Shown piece by piece: positions 42,661 to 55,966 of a stretch of 64,000 bases of DNA. The translations under genes and the position numbers were made by a program. Position 1 is the stretch's first letter, and each line of letters opens with the position of its first letter. Source of the stretch: Palaemon carinicauda (lineage: Eukaryota; Arthropoda; Malacostraca; Decapoda; Palaemonidae); contig NC_090729.1 in the NCBI RefSeq assembly GCF_036898095.1, positions 71,540,047-71,604,046 of the forward strand, given 5' to 3'. The notes under the pieces were generated by a model that was given only the letters and a program-made list of their open reading frames with translations, had not been told where the DNA came from and did not search any database.

Positions 42661-43545
42661 CATGAGTTCGTGACTGCTTCCCACTGAACCTAGGTGCCCA
42701 GTTGTTGATCCAACTAAATTTGTCAGCATTTTATTCCCTTTTGTTTATTTAGATTTTTTTTCCAATCTCCTCCTCTTGGGCATGAACTTGTTGATGACTT
42801 TGATTGTGTTTGATTATGGTTTGTCTGCCTCTCTGGATTTGGCACAGAGTGGGTTGGACTGCATGTCATCTCGGTAGAACTCGAGTACCCGACTTGCCTG
42901 AGTGATGGGAAAGTTGTATATCAAACCCTGGCATTGGTGCTGTGTCTAATCTTGACACACTTCATGTCACCTCAAGTACTGAGGGCATCGTGTATATCTG
43001 GATTTGGCCCTAGGGCGGCTCTAATGTGAGGGGTGACCTCAACCTCTAAGTGTTGCTCCTTGGTGTGTGGGGAAATATTCAGAAGAAATTTGTCTTCTCG
43101 TCCTTATGGCGAACCCACTAAAATCTGTTAACGGCCAATACCGCTTCTTCTTTGGTGGTGGTTAATAATACTTCTATGAGCTATATTGTTACTATGGAAC
43201 CATATAAGGAACCCATAAAAACAGTAATCCTCTTGGTTAAACCTGTGCGTCTGGACTGGAGTTTTTGTCATATACAAGGAGTTTTTGAAAATGGGACCAA
43301 TCAAAGAAATCAGAAATAAACTTTGTAATGATAATAAAATCTTTGAAAAATAGATTAGGTTTGATAAAGTGAAAAAAGCCCGTAGAGCATACAAGGAGTT
43401 TAATTCAGATACTATGAATGTTAGGCTTTCAAGGGCAGAGAGGTACCTAGGTATTTAGATATATATAGACCCCATCATGAACCTGAAGTTCCAAAATTAA
43501 TCAAAATATCTAGATCACCACATGAAGTGAGAGGCAACACAAACT
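42661..43545 (+). mobile_element. LINE 5' fragment (5' UTR and start of ORF1)
   Basis: Positions 42,673-43,090 resemble 45,750-46,100, the 5' flank of LINE copy A (shared GGTGCCCAGTTGTTGATCCA-like start, CTCTTGGGCATGAACTTGTT). An ATG at 43,107 (MANPLKSVNGQYRFFFGG) starts a possible ORF1, but stops follow at once and the rest to 43,545 is degraded (KKARRAYKEFN is still readable). Satellite flanks both sides. The family is probably LINE, but RT is absent. Confidence 0.5.
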
Positions 43546-45660
43546 CACAACTGGAGCTCCCAACATGACCTCATAACTGCAGGAACTGGAGCTTGCAATA
43601 GGAACTCGCAACTGCAGCAAATGGAGCTTGTAACATGAGCTAGCAACTGCAGCAACTTGAGCTCAGAATAGTAACAATTGGAGCTCAAAACATGAGCTTA
43701 TAACTGCAACAACTGGAGCTCTTAACATGAGCTTGCAACTGCAGCAACTGGAGCCTGTAACACGAGGTTGCAACTGCAGCAACTAGAGTTCAGAACATAA
43801 GCTCGCAACATGAGTTAGCAACTGGAGCAACTAGAGCTTGCAACATGAGCTTGTAATTCCAGCAACCAGAACTTGCAACTGTAGCTTGCAACATGAAATA
43901 GCAAAATCAGCAACTGGAGCTCGCAACAGGAGCTCATAATTGCAGTAACTGGAGCTTGCAACATGAATTCGCAACTAGAGCTTGCAATATGAGCTTACAA
44001 CTGCAGCGACTGGAGCTTGCAATATGAGCTTGCAACATGAGCTAGCAATGGAAGCCGTTAAAGCTCGTAACATGAGCTTGCAATTGCAACAACTAAATCT
44101 CGTAACTGCAGCAACTGCATTTACTGGAGCTCGCAAATAGAACTCTCAACTGGAACTTACAAATAGAGCTCTCAACTGGAGATAGCAACATGAGCTTGCA
44201 ACGGGAGCTCGCAACAGCAGCTACTGGAGCTCGCAATTACAACAACTAGAGTTCTCAACATGGGCTTGCAACTGCATCAACTGGAGCTTGCACCATGAAC
44301 TCGTAACTGGAGCTTGCAGCATGAGCTCACAACTGAAGCTTGCATCATGAGCTCGCAACTGCTGCAACTCGAGCTTGCAGTTGTAACTAGAGCTTGCAAT
44401 TCCAAAAACAGGAGCTTAGAACTACAATAACTAGAGCTCAGGGCATGAACTTGTAACAGTAACAATTGGAACTCGTAATATGTCCTCACCACTGCACCAA
44501 CTAGAGCTCCTAACATGAGCTCTCAACTGCGGTAACTAGAGCTCACAACATGAGCTTGTAACTGCAGTAACTAGAGCTCACAACATGAGCTTGTAACTGC
44601 AGCAACTGGAGCTCGCAAGTACAGCAATTGGAGCTCGCAAGTACGGCAACTGTAGCTTGCAACATGAACTCGCAACTACAACAACAGGACTTCTCAACAT
44701 GAGCTCATAACTACAACTACTGAAGCTTGGAACATGAGCTTGCAACAGCAACAATTAGAGCTCACAACATGAGCTCGTAACTGCAGCAACTGGGGCTCGT
44801 AACTAGAACTCGCCACAGCAGGAACTAGAGCTAGCAACTTCAGCAACTGGAGCTCGCAACTGGAGCTTGCAACTGTAACAACTGCAGCTAGCCACTGCAT
44901 TAACTGGAGCTCACAACATGAGCTAGAAACTGCATTAGATAGACCTCAAAGCATGAGCACGCAACATGAGCTCTCAACTGCAGCAACAAGCTTGCAAAAG
45001 GAGTTTCCAACTGCAACAACTGGAGCTCGCAACTGTAACAACTTGAGCTCAGAATAGTAACAATTGGAGTTCGTAACTGCAGCAACTGGAGCTTGTAATA
45101 TGAGCTTGCAACTGCAGCAACTGGAGCTTGCAACAGGAGCTAGCAACTGCAGTAACTTGAGCTCGCAACTGCAGCAACTGGAGCTCACAACTGCAGTGAC
45201 TGGAGCTCGCAACTGTTAGCAACTGGAGCTTGCAACTGCAGCAACTGGAGCTCGCAACTGCAACGACTGGAGTGACTGGAGCTCGCAACTGCAGTGACTG
45301 GAGCTCGCAACTGTAGCGACTGGAGCTCGCAACTGCAGCAACTGGAGCTTACAACTGGAGCGACTGGAGTGACTGGAGCTCGCAACTGCAGTGACTGGTG
45401 TTCGCAACTGCAGCGACTGGAGCTCGCAACATGGGTTTGCAACTGCATCAACTGGAGCTTTCAGCATGAACTCACAATTGAAGATTGAGTCATGAGCTCG
45501 CAACTGCAGAAATTAGAGCTTGTAGTTGCAACTGGAGCTTGCAATTGCAACAACTGGAGCTTGGAACTGCAATAACTGGAACTCAAGACATGAGCTTGTA
45601 ACTGTAACAATTGGAATTCGTAATATGAGCTCACAACTGAAGCAACTAGGGTTCACAACA
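43546..45660 (+). repeat. Satellite array block 4
   Basis: This is the longest block. Around 45,180-45,420 it shows clean 22-bp units (GACTGGAGCTCGCAACTGCA plus GT or GC). Elsewhere 35-bp units with CAACATGAGCT dominate. Several overlapping minus-strand ORFs of 60-95 residues are repeat products. Confidence 0.93.
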
Positions 45661-46108
45661 TGACCCCCACCCCCAATCCCCCAGATGCTGAAGCCTTGGC
45701 GAGGATGGGGGCTTAGGGATTAGCAGCTGAGCTCTAATGAACAGTGGGAACTGCTTTCCCACTGGACCTCGGTGCCCAATTGTTTATCCAACCAAATTAG
45801 TCAGCACTTTCTCTCCGTTCTTTTGATTACTTCTTTTATCCTCCCCTCTCTTCCTCTTGGGCATGAACTTGTTGACGACTTTGGCTTGTATGACTTTGGT
45901 TTTGACGGCTTCTTTGGATTTGGCACAGGGTGGGATGGATGTCATACCATCTCAACCTGTACAAATTTAGACGCCATCACCCTCTGGCAGACCCCATTGG
46001 GTGCAGACCAAGTCTATTAAGAGTCCAGTGATCCGGTTTTAAGTCGCCCATATTTGTCGGTAATGAGTGACACCTGGCATTGGAGTAGTCGGTGGGAGGG
46101 GCTAACAA

Positions 46109-47799
46109 CCCCCATTGACTAGTATACACCCACCTAAAGAGAGGCAGCCCCTCTCTAATAGAGGACTAGTTCCCGCCGAAGCCTCTTCTCGTGTTGGGCC
46201 ACATGGGATAGGAGGACTGACATTCTCCGATAAGAGGTGGACAACCCGGCTTGCTTCTATTTCAAAAACTAACCCCTCTGTTGACGACCTGGAAACTCTA
46301 AAGGACCATTCTACTAATGCTCAAAAACAAAGTAATTTGGGTGACATGGAGAATTTGCGAATTCTTCATGTCACTCAGATTCCCATAGAAACCAATTATG
46401 ATGTGCTGTGCTGTATAAATCATTTCAATGTTATGGTCACATCAGGGAAATTGGAATGAGGCTTGAAGGTGACAAATGGGATTCATGGATTCATTTGATA
46501 ACCATGATGAAGCATTCAATGCAATCAATAATATCATGAATATTAAAATCAATAATTTGAACTTCAAGGGTGCTCTTTGCGATAGGGTACCTAAGGATCT
46601 AGATGTATACAAACCTGCAGATTGGATTGATAAAGGTATAGAAATAGTTGTACCCTCCCAGAGAAAGCCAAAACCACCCAAGTGGCTTATTGCTCAGTCA
46701 AGGGGAGTGCAGGAAATTATTTCAAGATATGTAAATTTCCTCAAAAGAAAGTAGGTACCATCGCACCAGGAGATATATCTCTGCTTGGAAAGAACAGTTT
46801 CCTCATAAGTGCCAAATCAGAAACTCAATCTGTTATACTTTGCAATTTAAATACAGAGAATGATGACATAAAGCTGGATGTGAAACACCATCTAAACTTC
46901 AGTTATAGAAGGGGAGTAGTTTTTAATAGAGACTTATATGAGTTTACAGAAGAGGATATATTGGCCATGTGTTCTTTAACTGTGTGGAAAGTGCATAAAG
47001 TCCCTGGAACGTCAATGATTATCCTGACTTTCTAGGATGCTGATGTGCCTTTCCACATTTACATAGAAAATGAACGGATTAAAGTTCAAACTTTTAAGCA
47101 GAAGCCGCTGCAATGTTTTAATTGCTTTAGATATGGGCATCCTTCTAAAGTTTGCAAGAATGATAAAATGTGTAGTACTTGCTCCAATGTTTACCATGGA
47201 GAATGTATAAACTGCAATTTGAATCATAAATCTACTGATAGGAGCTACCAGCAGTATAAGTTGGAAGAGGCTGCTCTCAATAGATCCAGTATCGAACACA
47301 TAAGTGTAGGGCGTGCTAGGAGACTATCAAGTACATCAGCAAGTTATGCAAAGGTATTGAAATCAGGAGGAAAAATGAGGCAGGAGACATCCAACCCACC
47401 AATTACTGCCTCAATTCCCCATCATCTGATAGAATTGTAGAGGATAGGGCAAGAATATCCCATAAGGCTTTGCTCACCTCAAATAAACCTTTGTCCCCCA
47501 CTACAAAGGATAACAGTAACCTCTCTCAGGTTATATCTTTGCCTGATTTGATGGAGGTTCCACATAAAACAGAGTTATCAGGTGCACCTGTAGTGGGGAA
47601 AACACCAAAACCTAACAAATCCCCACCTGTCAATAGGAAAAGAGAGAGACCTCCATCTCTCTCAACCCCATCCATTAAAAACACCAAAGTTATGACATCA
47701 AATAAATGTAATGTTCTGCCTGTTGATATTTCAGATCAACAGGAAAACTTCTTTAATCAATCAAAAATTCAAGTTGAGGTCCACCATCCCTCTCAATAA
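46109..47799 (+). pseudogene. LINE copy A ORF1, frameshifted
   Basis: Homologous to copy 1 ORF1: LRILHVTQIPIETNYDV (first strand of the RRM-like domain, 46,355), ALCDRVPKDLDVYKPADW (46,575), FNRDLYEFTEEDILAMC (46,920), and a zinc-knuckle region CFNCFRYGHPSKVC with CSTCSNVYHGEC (47,115-47,210). A Pro/Ser/Lys-rich tail with SLPDLMEVP runs to 47,799. Frame changes near 46,460 and 46,690 and a TAG near 47,034 break it. Confidence 0.78.
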
Positions 47800-47899
47800 T
47801 TAGGTAGGAAGAACACTGAAAAGGCTAATATAAAACTTAACTTATCAAAACCCACACTTAAGAAGTCTACAGAAAATATTGCCAAATCAAAAACTGTCT

Positions 47900-49425
47900 T
47901 CTGGAAAATAATACATAGTTTTTTCCTCCATTTTGCAATGGAATTGTCAGGGTTTGAGGGCCAATATGAAGAACTTAAGCTATTAATTCATGAGCATTCC
48001 CCCATAATTGTATATCTTCAGGAGAGCAAGCTTGATGCTAATACCCCTTGTCCTCGCGAATATATTAGCTATAGGACACATGATCTCGAAGTAGGGAGCC
48101 ATGGCGGAAGTCTCATGTATATTCGTCGAGATGTTCCCCAAATACCTTTATCTGTCCGTACTCCTCTACAGGCAGTGGTTGTACAGATTGATATAGGAAG
48201 AAAATATACAATCTGTTCGCTGCACTTGCCTCCAAATGATAATATATCGTATGATGATTTAGTAGAGGTGATTTAACAGCTTGGATATTTGAATGGTAAA
48301 CATCCTTTGTGGGTCGATGTTTTAGCAAACACCAGGGGCAATATTATATCATCAGTTGTGGAAAACGAGAATGTCTGACTCCTTAATACAGGAGAGCCCA
48401 CACACTTCCAAGTTCAGACAGGTACCTTGTCATGTATTGTCCTTTTAATTGCAAGCTCTAACTGCCTCCTTGATTTTGATTGGAGGACATTAGATGATTG
48501 GCATACTAGTGATCATGCACCAAGGGTCCGCCTTTACAAAGATCTCTACGATGGAATCTTGATAAGGCGGACTGGGATAGATTTCTTGAGCTAAGTGAAA
48601 TTGAAGGAAATGCAGAAAAGTTTGAAAATATTGATGATGCCATAGGCTTTCTGAATGGAACCCTTCATACCGCAGGCGTCAATTCAATTCCCAAAACAAT
48701 AGGGTTATTCAAACGATGACCAGTCCCCTGGAAGTCTTCAAAACTAACTGCCCTGCACAGAGCCACAAGAAGGTCGTTAACTCGACTGCACAGACACCAC
48801 AATGAGGGCAATTCGATTATATACAAAAATTGTAGAATACAGTTCCGTCGTGCCATGAAGGAAGCTCGGTGCCAGTCATGGGTGTCTTTTGTTTCTTCCA
48901 TTAACAGTAGAACAACACCATCTGCTGTGTGGAGGAAAATAAAAAAAAGATTGCTGGAAAATTTACCCCGATCCCACCACCAGTGTTGAAGGTGAACGGT
49001 CAGTATGTGACTGAAGCAAATGATATCAGCAATGCCCTGGCTGAACATTTTTCAAATGTATCGTGCAAGTGTGGAGGAGCTCCTAGTCACCAGTAGAGGA
49101 GCAACGAGGATTTTTTTTTTTTTTTAATTTTTTAACAGAAAGGGAAGAGTCATATAATTCTCCTTTTACTGAAAGAGAATTTGATTCCACTCTTACTAAT
49201 TGTAACGATACAGCCCCTGGACTTGATGGAATTCCATATGCAATGATTAAATTTGTACATTTTAATACAAAGTTATTTATTTTAAGCATTATTGATAGGA
49301 TATGGCATGATCATAGTTACACAAGTGTTTGGGAACTAGTCATTATTTTAGCCTTTTTAAAGCCCGGTAAGGACAAGTTTTTAGCAGCAAAATAGCGACC
49401 TATTGCATTGACATCTTGTTTATAT
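47900..49425 (+). pseudogene. LINE copy A ORF2, endonuclease and RT N-terminus
   Basis: The endonuclease starts ILQWNCQGL-like (47,930, eroded to ILQWNCQGLRAN form with frame noise), with VYLQESKLDANTPCPREY, GSHGGSLMYIRRDVPQIP and CSLHLPPNDN. The GDxN motif is lost in a deletion near 48,280. THFQ and DWHTSDHAP (48,490-48,520) are near its end. The linker (AMKEARCQSWVSFVSSI, near 48,855) and RT start (NDTAPGLDGIPYAMIKFV, 49,205) follow. The frame ends where copy B is inserted, in the motif R-PIALTSCL, and continues at 55,967. Confidence 0.75.
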
Positions 49426-49521
49426 CCCTCTTAATGAGAGAATGCCTTAATGAAGTCATTGAGCTTCAGCACGGCATTTCATTCCCGTGCTGAAACTTGA
49501 TGACGGGCAAGAGGGCTCTCA
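49426..49521 (+). other. Structured 5' terminus of LINE copy B
   Basis: The block is the same length (96 nt) and has the same pairings as copy 1: CCCTCTT with AAGAGGG, TGAGAG with CTCTCA, and a hairpin TTCAGCACGG / CCGTGCTGAA (49,465-49,494). In copy 1 the second pairing is CGAGAG with CTCTCG, so both sides differ and pairing is kept. Confidence 0.6.
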
Positions 49522-50385
<864 letters not shown>

Positions 50386-52115
50386 TATGGACCCTTCAAA
50401 TACTGACTCCCCATCCCCTGGATTTGCTGACTCCCCCCGGCACTGATAATGTGATAAGGGAAAGTTCTGTTGATGACCTCGGAATGGGAAAGGACCATTC
50501 TACTGATATTTCAAAATCGAGTAATTTGGGTAACACTAGGAAACTTCGAATCCTTCATGTTACCCAAATTTCAATAGAGACAAATTATGATATCTATGTA
50601 AAGCATTTGAATGCTATGGATGCATAAAAGAAATAAGGATGAAACTTGAAGCTGAAACATGGGATTCATGGATATGTTACAGTAGTTATGATGAAGCATT
50701 TAGTGCAATAAGTAACTTGAATAATATTAAAATTAATAAATTGAATGTCGCGGGTGCTCTCTGCGATAAGGTACCAAAGGATTTGGATGTGTATAGTTAT
50801 GCCCTCCCAGAGAAATCCAAAACCACCAATGTGGCTTATAGCTGAGTCAAAGGGGGTTACAGGGAATTATTTTAAAATATGCAAATTGATTCAGAAAAAA
50901 AGTAGGAACTATTGCACCAGGCGATATATCTCGTTTTGGAAAAAATAGTTTCCTTATCCATGCCAAATCCAGTACACAGTCTGTAATATTGTAATGATGA
51001 CATTAAGTTAGATGTCAAACCTCACCTAAATTTTAGCTACGGAAGGGGCGTAGTTTTTAACAGAGAGCTATATGAATTTACAGAGGAGGAGATACTGGCC
51101 AAGTGTCCATTAAATGTATGGAAAGTTCATGGAAAGTTCACAAAGTCCCAGGTACAGTACATCAATGATAATCCTTACGTTCCAGGATGCTTATGTACCT
51201 TTTCATATTATTATTGAGAACGAAAGGATTAAAGTAAGACCCTTCAAGCAGAAGCCACTGCAATGCTTCAATTGTTTTAAATTTGGGCACCCGTCTAAAG
51301 TTTGCAAAAATGAGAAGATTTGTGGTATTTGCTCCAAATCTTACCATGGAGAGTGTGCACTTGGAGCCAGGTGTTTAAATTGCTGCTTGAATCATAAATC
51401 CACAGACAGGAGCTGCGAGCTATATAAGTTGGAGGAAGCTGCCCTCAACAAATCGAACTTAGAAACATATAAGTGTGACCCATGCCAAAAGACTGTTAAA
51501 TAAATCAAATACATATGCTAAGGCATTAAAATCAAACCAACCTAGTACTTCCAATAGCTCTAAAAAAAGTATACCATCTGATAAAATGTCAAATAACGAG
51601 GTAACCATATTACCTCCTGAGGCTTTACCACGGTGTATCAACACTAGGGCATTGCCCATTGCTGTACAGACTTCATCCCCCATTACAAAAAATAGCACAA
51701 ACCTCTCTCAGTCCATGTACTTGCCTGATCTGATGGAGGTTCCACTTAAGACCAACTTAACTGATGCACCTGTAGTAGGAAAGATGCAAAAACCTCGAAT
51801 CCCACCATCTATTAACCGTAAAAGAGAGAGAGACCTCCATCTCTCTCTCCACCCTCCATTAGAAATGTTAAAGTTATGACATCAAATAAATTTGATGTTT
51901 TGTCTGTTGATGTTTCTAATGAACCAGAAGATAAACTGAAAAATCAGAAATTCAAGTTGAGGTCCACCATCCACCTCAACAAATAGATCAAAAGGATACA
52001 AAGAAAAACAGAAACATAAAACCCAACATAACAAGACCACCTCTGAAGAAACCTACAGGTAACAATGTTAGATTAAAAACTGCTAATGGGAAGACCTCGT
52101 CCAAGATGTCTCCCT
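50386..52115 (+). pseudogene. LINE copy B ORF1, frameshifted
   Basis: Readable parts: ESSVDDLGMGKDHSTD (50,460), KLRILHVTQISIETNYD (50,540, RRM-like start), ALCDKVPKDLDVY (50,757), ELYEFTEEEILAKCPLNVWK (51,065), CFNCFKFGHPSKVC and CGICSKSYHGEC (51,255-51,350, zinc knuckles), and YLPDLMEVPLKTN (51,720). Frame changes near 50,625, 50,800 and 51,480 break it. Its end, AATAATCC (about 52,117), lies where copy 1 has the TAATG stop-start overlap. Confidence 0.78.
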
Positions 52116-52129
52116 GAAATAATCCATAG

Positions 52130-55100
52130 TTTTCTCCTCCATTTTGCAATGGAACTGTCAGGGTTTGAGGGCGAAATATGAAGAACTTAATCTCCTAATT
52201 CATGAACATAATTGTATGTCTACAGGAAAGAATCCTTGATTCTAAGACGCCTAGTCCTCGAGAGTATGTTAGCTATAAAACACCATGTAATCAACAAGCA
52301 GGGAGCCATGGCGGGAGTCTCATGTACATTCGTCGAGATGTTCCCCAAATACCTATGTCTATACGTACAACCCTGCAGGCAGTGGTTGTACAAATTGATG
52401 TAGGGGGAAAATATGCAATATGCTCTCTGTACTTACCTCCAAATGATAATATTTTATATGATGATTTAGCAGAGGTCATTCAACAACTCCCTCAACCTTT
52501 TCTCTTACTGGGAGATATGAATGGTAGACATCCTTTATGGGGTGATGTTTTGGCCAACACAAGGGGCAATATTATCTCATCAGTTGTGGAGAATGAGGAT
52601 GTGGGACTCCATACAGGAGAGCCCACGCACTTCCATGTTTAGACAGGTACCTTGTCATGCATTGACTTTTCAATTGCAAGCTCTAACTGCCTTCTTGATT
52701 TTGATTGGAGGACATTATATGATTGGCATACTAGTGATCATGCACCAATCATTATAAACACCAACAAGGGTCCGCCTCTGCAAAGATCGCCACGATAGAA
52801 TCTAGACAAGGCAGACTGGGCTAAATTTTCTGAGCTAAGTGAAATCAAAGGGAGAGCAGAACAGTTTGAAAGTATTGATGATGCCATAGACCTACAAAAT
52901 GGAACTCTCCATACAGCAGGAATCAATTCGATTCCCAAACCACAGGACTATTCAAAAGACGACAAGTCCCGTGGTGGTCCTCAGAATTAACAGCCTTGCA
53001 CAGAGCCACTAGAAAATCCCTGACTAGATTGCATAGACGCCGTACGGATGAAAATTTGATATCATACAAAAAGTGTAGAGCATAGTTCCGTCGTGCCATG
53101 AAAGAAGCTAGACGCCAATCTTGGGTGGCTTTTGTTTCCTCCATTAATAGTAGAACACCACCATCTTCTGTATGGAGGAAAATAAAAAAGATTGCAGGCA
53201 AATTTACCCCGAACCCACCACCAGTGTTGAAAGTGAATGGTCAGTTTGTGACTGAAGGAAATGAAGTTAGTAATGCCCTGGCTGACCATTTTTCAAATGT
53301 ATCGTGCAAGAGTGTAGCAGCTCCTGGTCGCCAGTAGAGGAGCATTGAAGAAAAGGAAATTTTAAATTTTGCAACAGGAAGGGAAGAATCGTATAATTCT
53401 CCCTTTACTGAAAGAGAACTTGATTCTGCACTCGCTAATTGCAACGATACAGCCCCTGGACCCGATGGAATTCCATATGCAATGGTTAAACATGTACATT
53501 TTCATACAAAGTTATTTATTTCAAGTATTATTAATGGAATATGGCATGATCATAGTTACCCAAGTGTTTGGGAACTAGCCATTATTTTAGCCTTTTTAAA
53601 ACCCGGTAAGGATAAGTTTTTACCAGCAAGCTATCGACCTATTGCATTGACTTCGTTTTTATGTAAAATCATGGAGAAGATGGTCAATTCAAGGTTGATG
53701 TGGTACCTTAAAAAGAAGGGTATTTTATCACCGATTCAATGTGGATTCAGAAAAATGCACTCAACAACTGATTTGTTGATAAGACTTGAGTCTTCTATTT
53801 GTGAAGCGTTTGCTTCCAAACAGCACAATGTGACAGTTTTTTTCGACCTTGAAAAGGCATATGATACCACATGGAGATATGGTATACTTAAATCAATTCA
53901 TGAACTAGGATTAAAAGGAGAACTACCACTATTTATTCAGTCATTTCTTTCGCATAGAGTTTTTCAAGTGAGAGTGGGGGAAACTCTATCAGAGAGTAAG
54001 TGTCAGGAAGGAGGAGTTCCTCAGGGGAGTGTGCTGAGTGTAACCCTGTTTGCACTAGCAATTAATGGGATATCCTCAGTCGTTCACCAAGATGTTCTCT
54101 CAACATTATTTATGGATTATCTCTCAATATCATTTGCTGGCACTAGAATGGCAATGGTTGAGACAAAAATCCAACTCTCTATTGACAAAATTATCCAGTG
54201 GGCTGACATGAATGGATTTAAGTTCTCGACAAGTAAAACTACCATTATCCATTTTTGTCGTATCCGGGGAGTACATCCAGACCCGGATATATACATTAAA
54301 GGACAACGGATACCATGTGCAAGTGAAGCTAAATTTTTAGGTTTGATATTTGATTGTAGGCTTACATGGGTTTCTCACTTAAAAGTGTTAAAAGCTAAAT
54401 GTCTCGAGGCTCTAAATATCTTAAAAGTATTGTCCCATACATCATGGGGAGCAGACCGCAATACTATTTTAGAATTATACAAGGCCTTGATTTTTTCCAA
54501 AATTAGTTATGGATGGGAAATATACTCTTCAGCCACCCCAAGCCGGTTAAAAATGTTAGACTCGATACATCATGCAGGTATTAGATTGTCTACAGGAGCA
54601 TTTAAAACCTCCCCTATCCCAAGTCTCCTTGTTGATGCTGGAGAGTTACCTCTAGACCTTTACCGAATATCTTCCATTATTCGGTATTGGTTTAGATTGC
54701 AAAGACTCCCTAACTCTTTAGCCTTTAAGACTACAAGCCTTGTAAGACACGCATCATACTTTGAGTTGCACCCTAAATCTCAACCTTATGGCTTTCGCGT
54801 GAAACGATTATTAAACAGTCTGGATATGATTAGAAGTAAGGTACTTCCATTCAAGGTATCATCAACGCCTCCATGGGAATTACCAGAGATATCTTTTTGT
54901 AAATACTTTATTGGAGTTAAGAAGAATATGACTGACCTAGAAGCCAGGTCTCTTTTTATGGAACATGTTGAAGAACATAGGGGATCGACTTTTATATATA
55001 CTGATGGCTCCAAATCTGATGCTGGCATTGGATTTGGAGTACATAGTAATGGTTTTAACTGTAGAGGTGCACTTCCACTGACAGTTTCCATATTTACTGC

Positions 55101-55818
55101 CGAACTGTATGGCATACTAACCGCTATTGAGAAAATAGCGTTGGAGAAGGAGGGTAATTTTACAATTTTTAGTGATGCAAGGAGTGTCCTTCAAGCTTTA
55201 GAAGTTTTTAATTCTAGTAACTCTTTAGTTTTAAATATTTTAGAATGGCTTTACATTATTGGACGGAGAGGTATAACAGTTAGATTTTGTTGGGTTCCAG
55301 CACACGTAGGTGTGTCTGGGAATGAGAAGGCAGATTCACTGGCAAAGAATGCTACATCCAAGTTGCTGCCAAGAAGATATCCCATTCCGTGTAACGATTT
55401 TCTACCTAACATCAAGAAATTGCTTTGTAATAAATGGCAACAGCACTGGGATAGTCTAGATGGCAATAAAATGAGAGAAGTAACAAATGCCATATCTCCT
55501 TGGAGGTATAACATGATGCCCTGAAAATGGGAGACTTCTCTTTGTCGTCTCCGTATTGGTCACACTTGGTTGACACACGAGTTTCTGCTGAAGGGCCAAC
55601 ACCAACCCTATTGTGAAGACTGTTTAGTACCTCTAACAGTGAGGCATTTGTTAACCGAATGCCCCAATTATAATAACTTGAGGAATAGATATTTGTTTGA
55701 GGCTCGAGGTGAGGGTGGCAGGTTCATCCTCGCCAAGATTCTTAGACATGATGTGTCCTACTATGCAAGTGGCATTTTTAGATTTATTTCAGAAGCAGGT
55801 CTTCTGAAAACTATCTAA
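52130..55818 (+). pseudogene. LINE copy B ORF2: endonuclease, RT (FMDY variant), RNase H
   Basis: The endonuclease is at 52,140-52,750 (LQWNCQGL, GGSLMYIRRDVPQIP, FLLLGDMNGRHPLWG, DWHTSDHAPII). RT and RNase H share one frame from about 53,340 to 55,818, with stops at 53,335 and 55,522: APGPDGIPYAMVKHV, ASYRPIALTSFLCKIMEKMV, VFFDLEKAYDTTW, GVPQGSVLSVTLFALAING, LFMDYLSISFAG (54,106-54,138), FIYTDGSKSDAGIGFG, FTAELYGILTAI, FSDARSVLQAL and WVPAHVGVSGNEKADSLA, ending in a CEDCLVPLTVRHLLTECP tail. In the RT catalytic motif the second Asp is Tyr (codon TAT at 54,118), which should abolish polymerisation. Frame changes separate endonuclease and RT. Confidence 0.85.
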
Positions 55819-55966
55819 TGTTTATAATGACATCCAACTTTTACGGTTTTAATTGAATAATCTTTAATTTTTTTGTATATATAGACTAAATGATATTGGC
55901 GTCAATGACCTTAGAAGTCAGGATGCCTGAAAACCTTAAATCAATCAATCAATCAATCTTGTTTAT

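Noticed and set aside
43546..45660. Cys/Ser-rich minus-strand ORFs as small secreted cysteine-rich peptides
   Set aside because: They are periodic products of the satellite, in overlapping frames, without signal peptides.
46115..46459. Independent host gene with a zinc-knuckle product
   Set aside because: It aligns in order with ORF1 of the I-group LINE copies.
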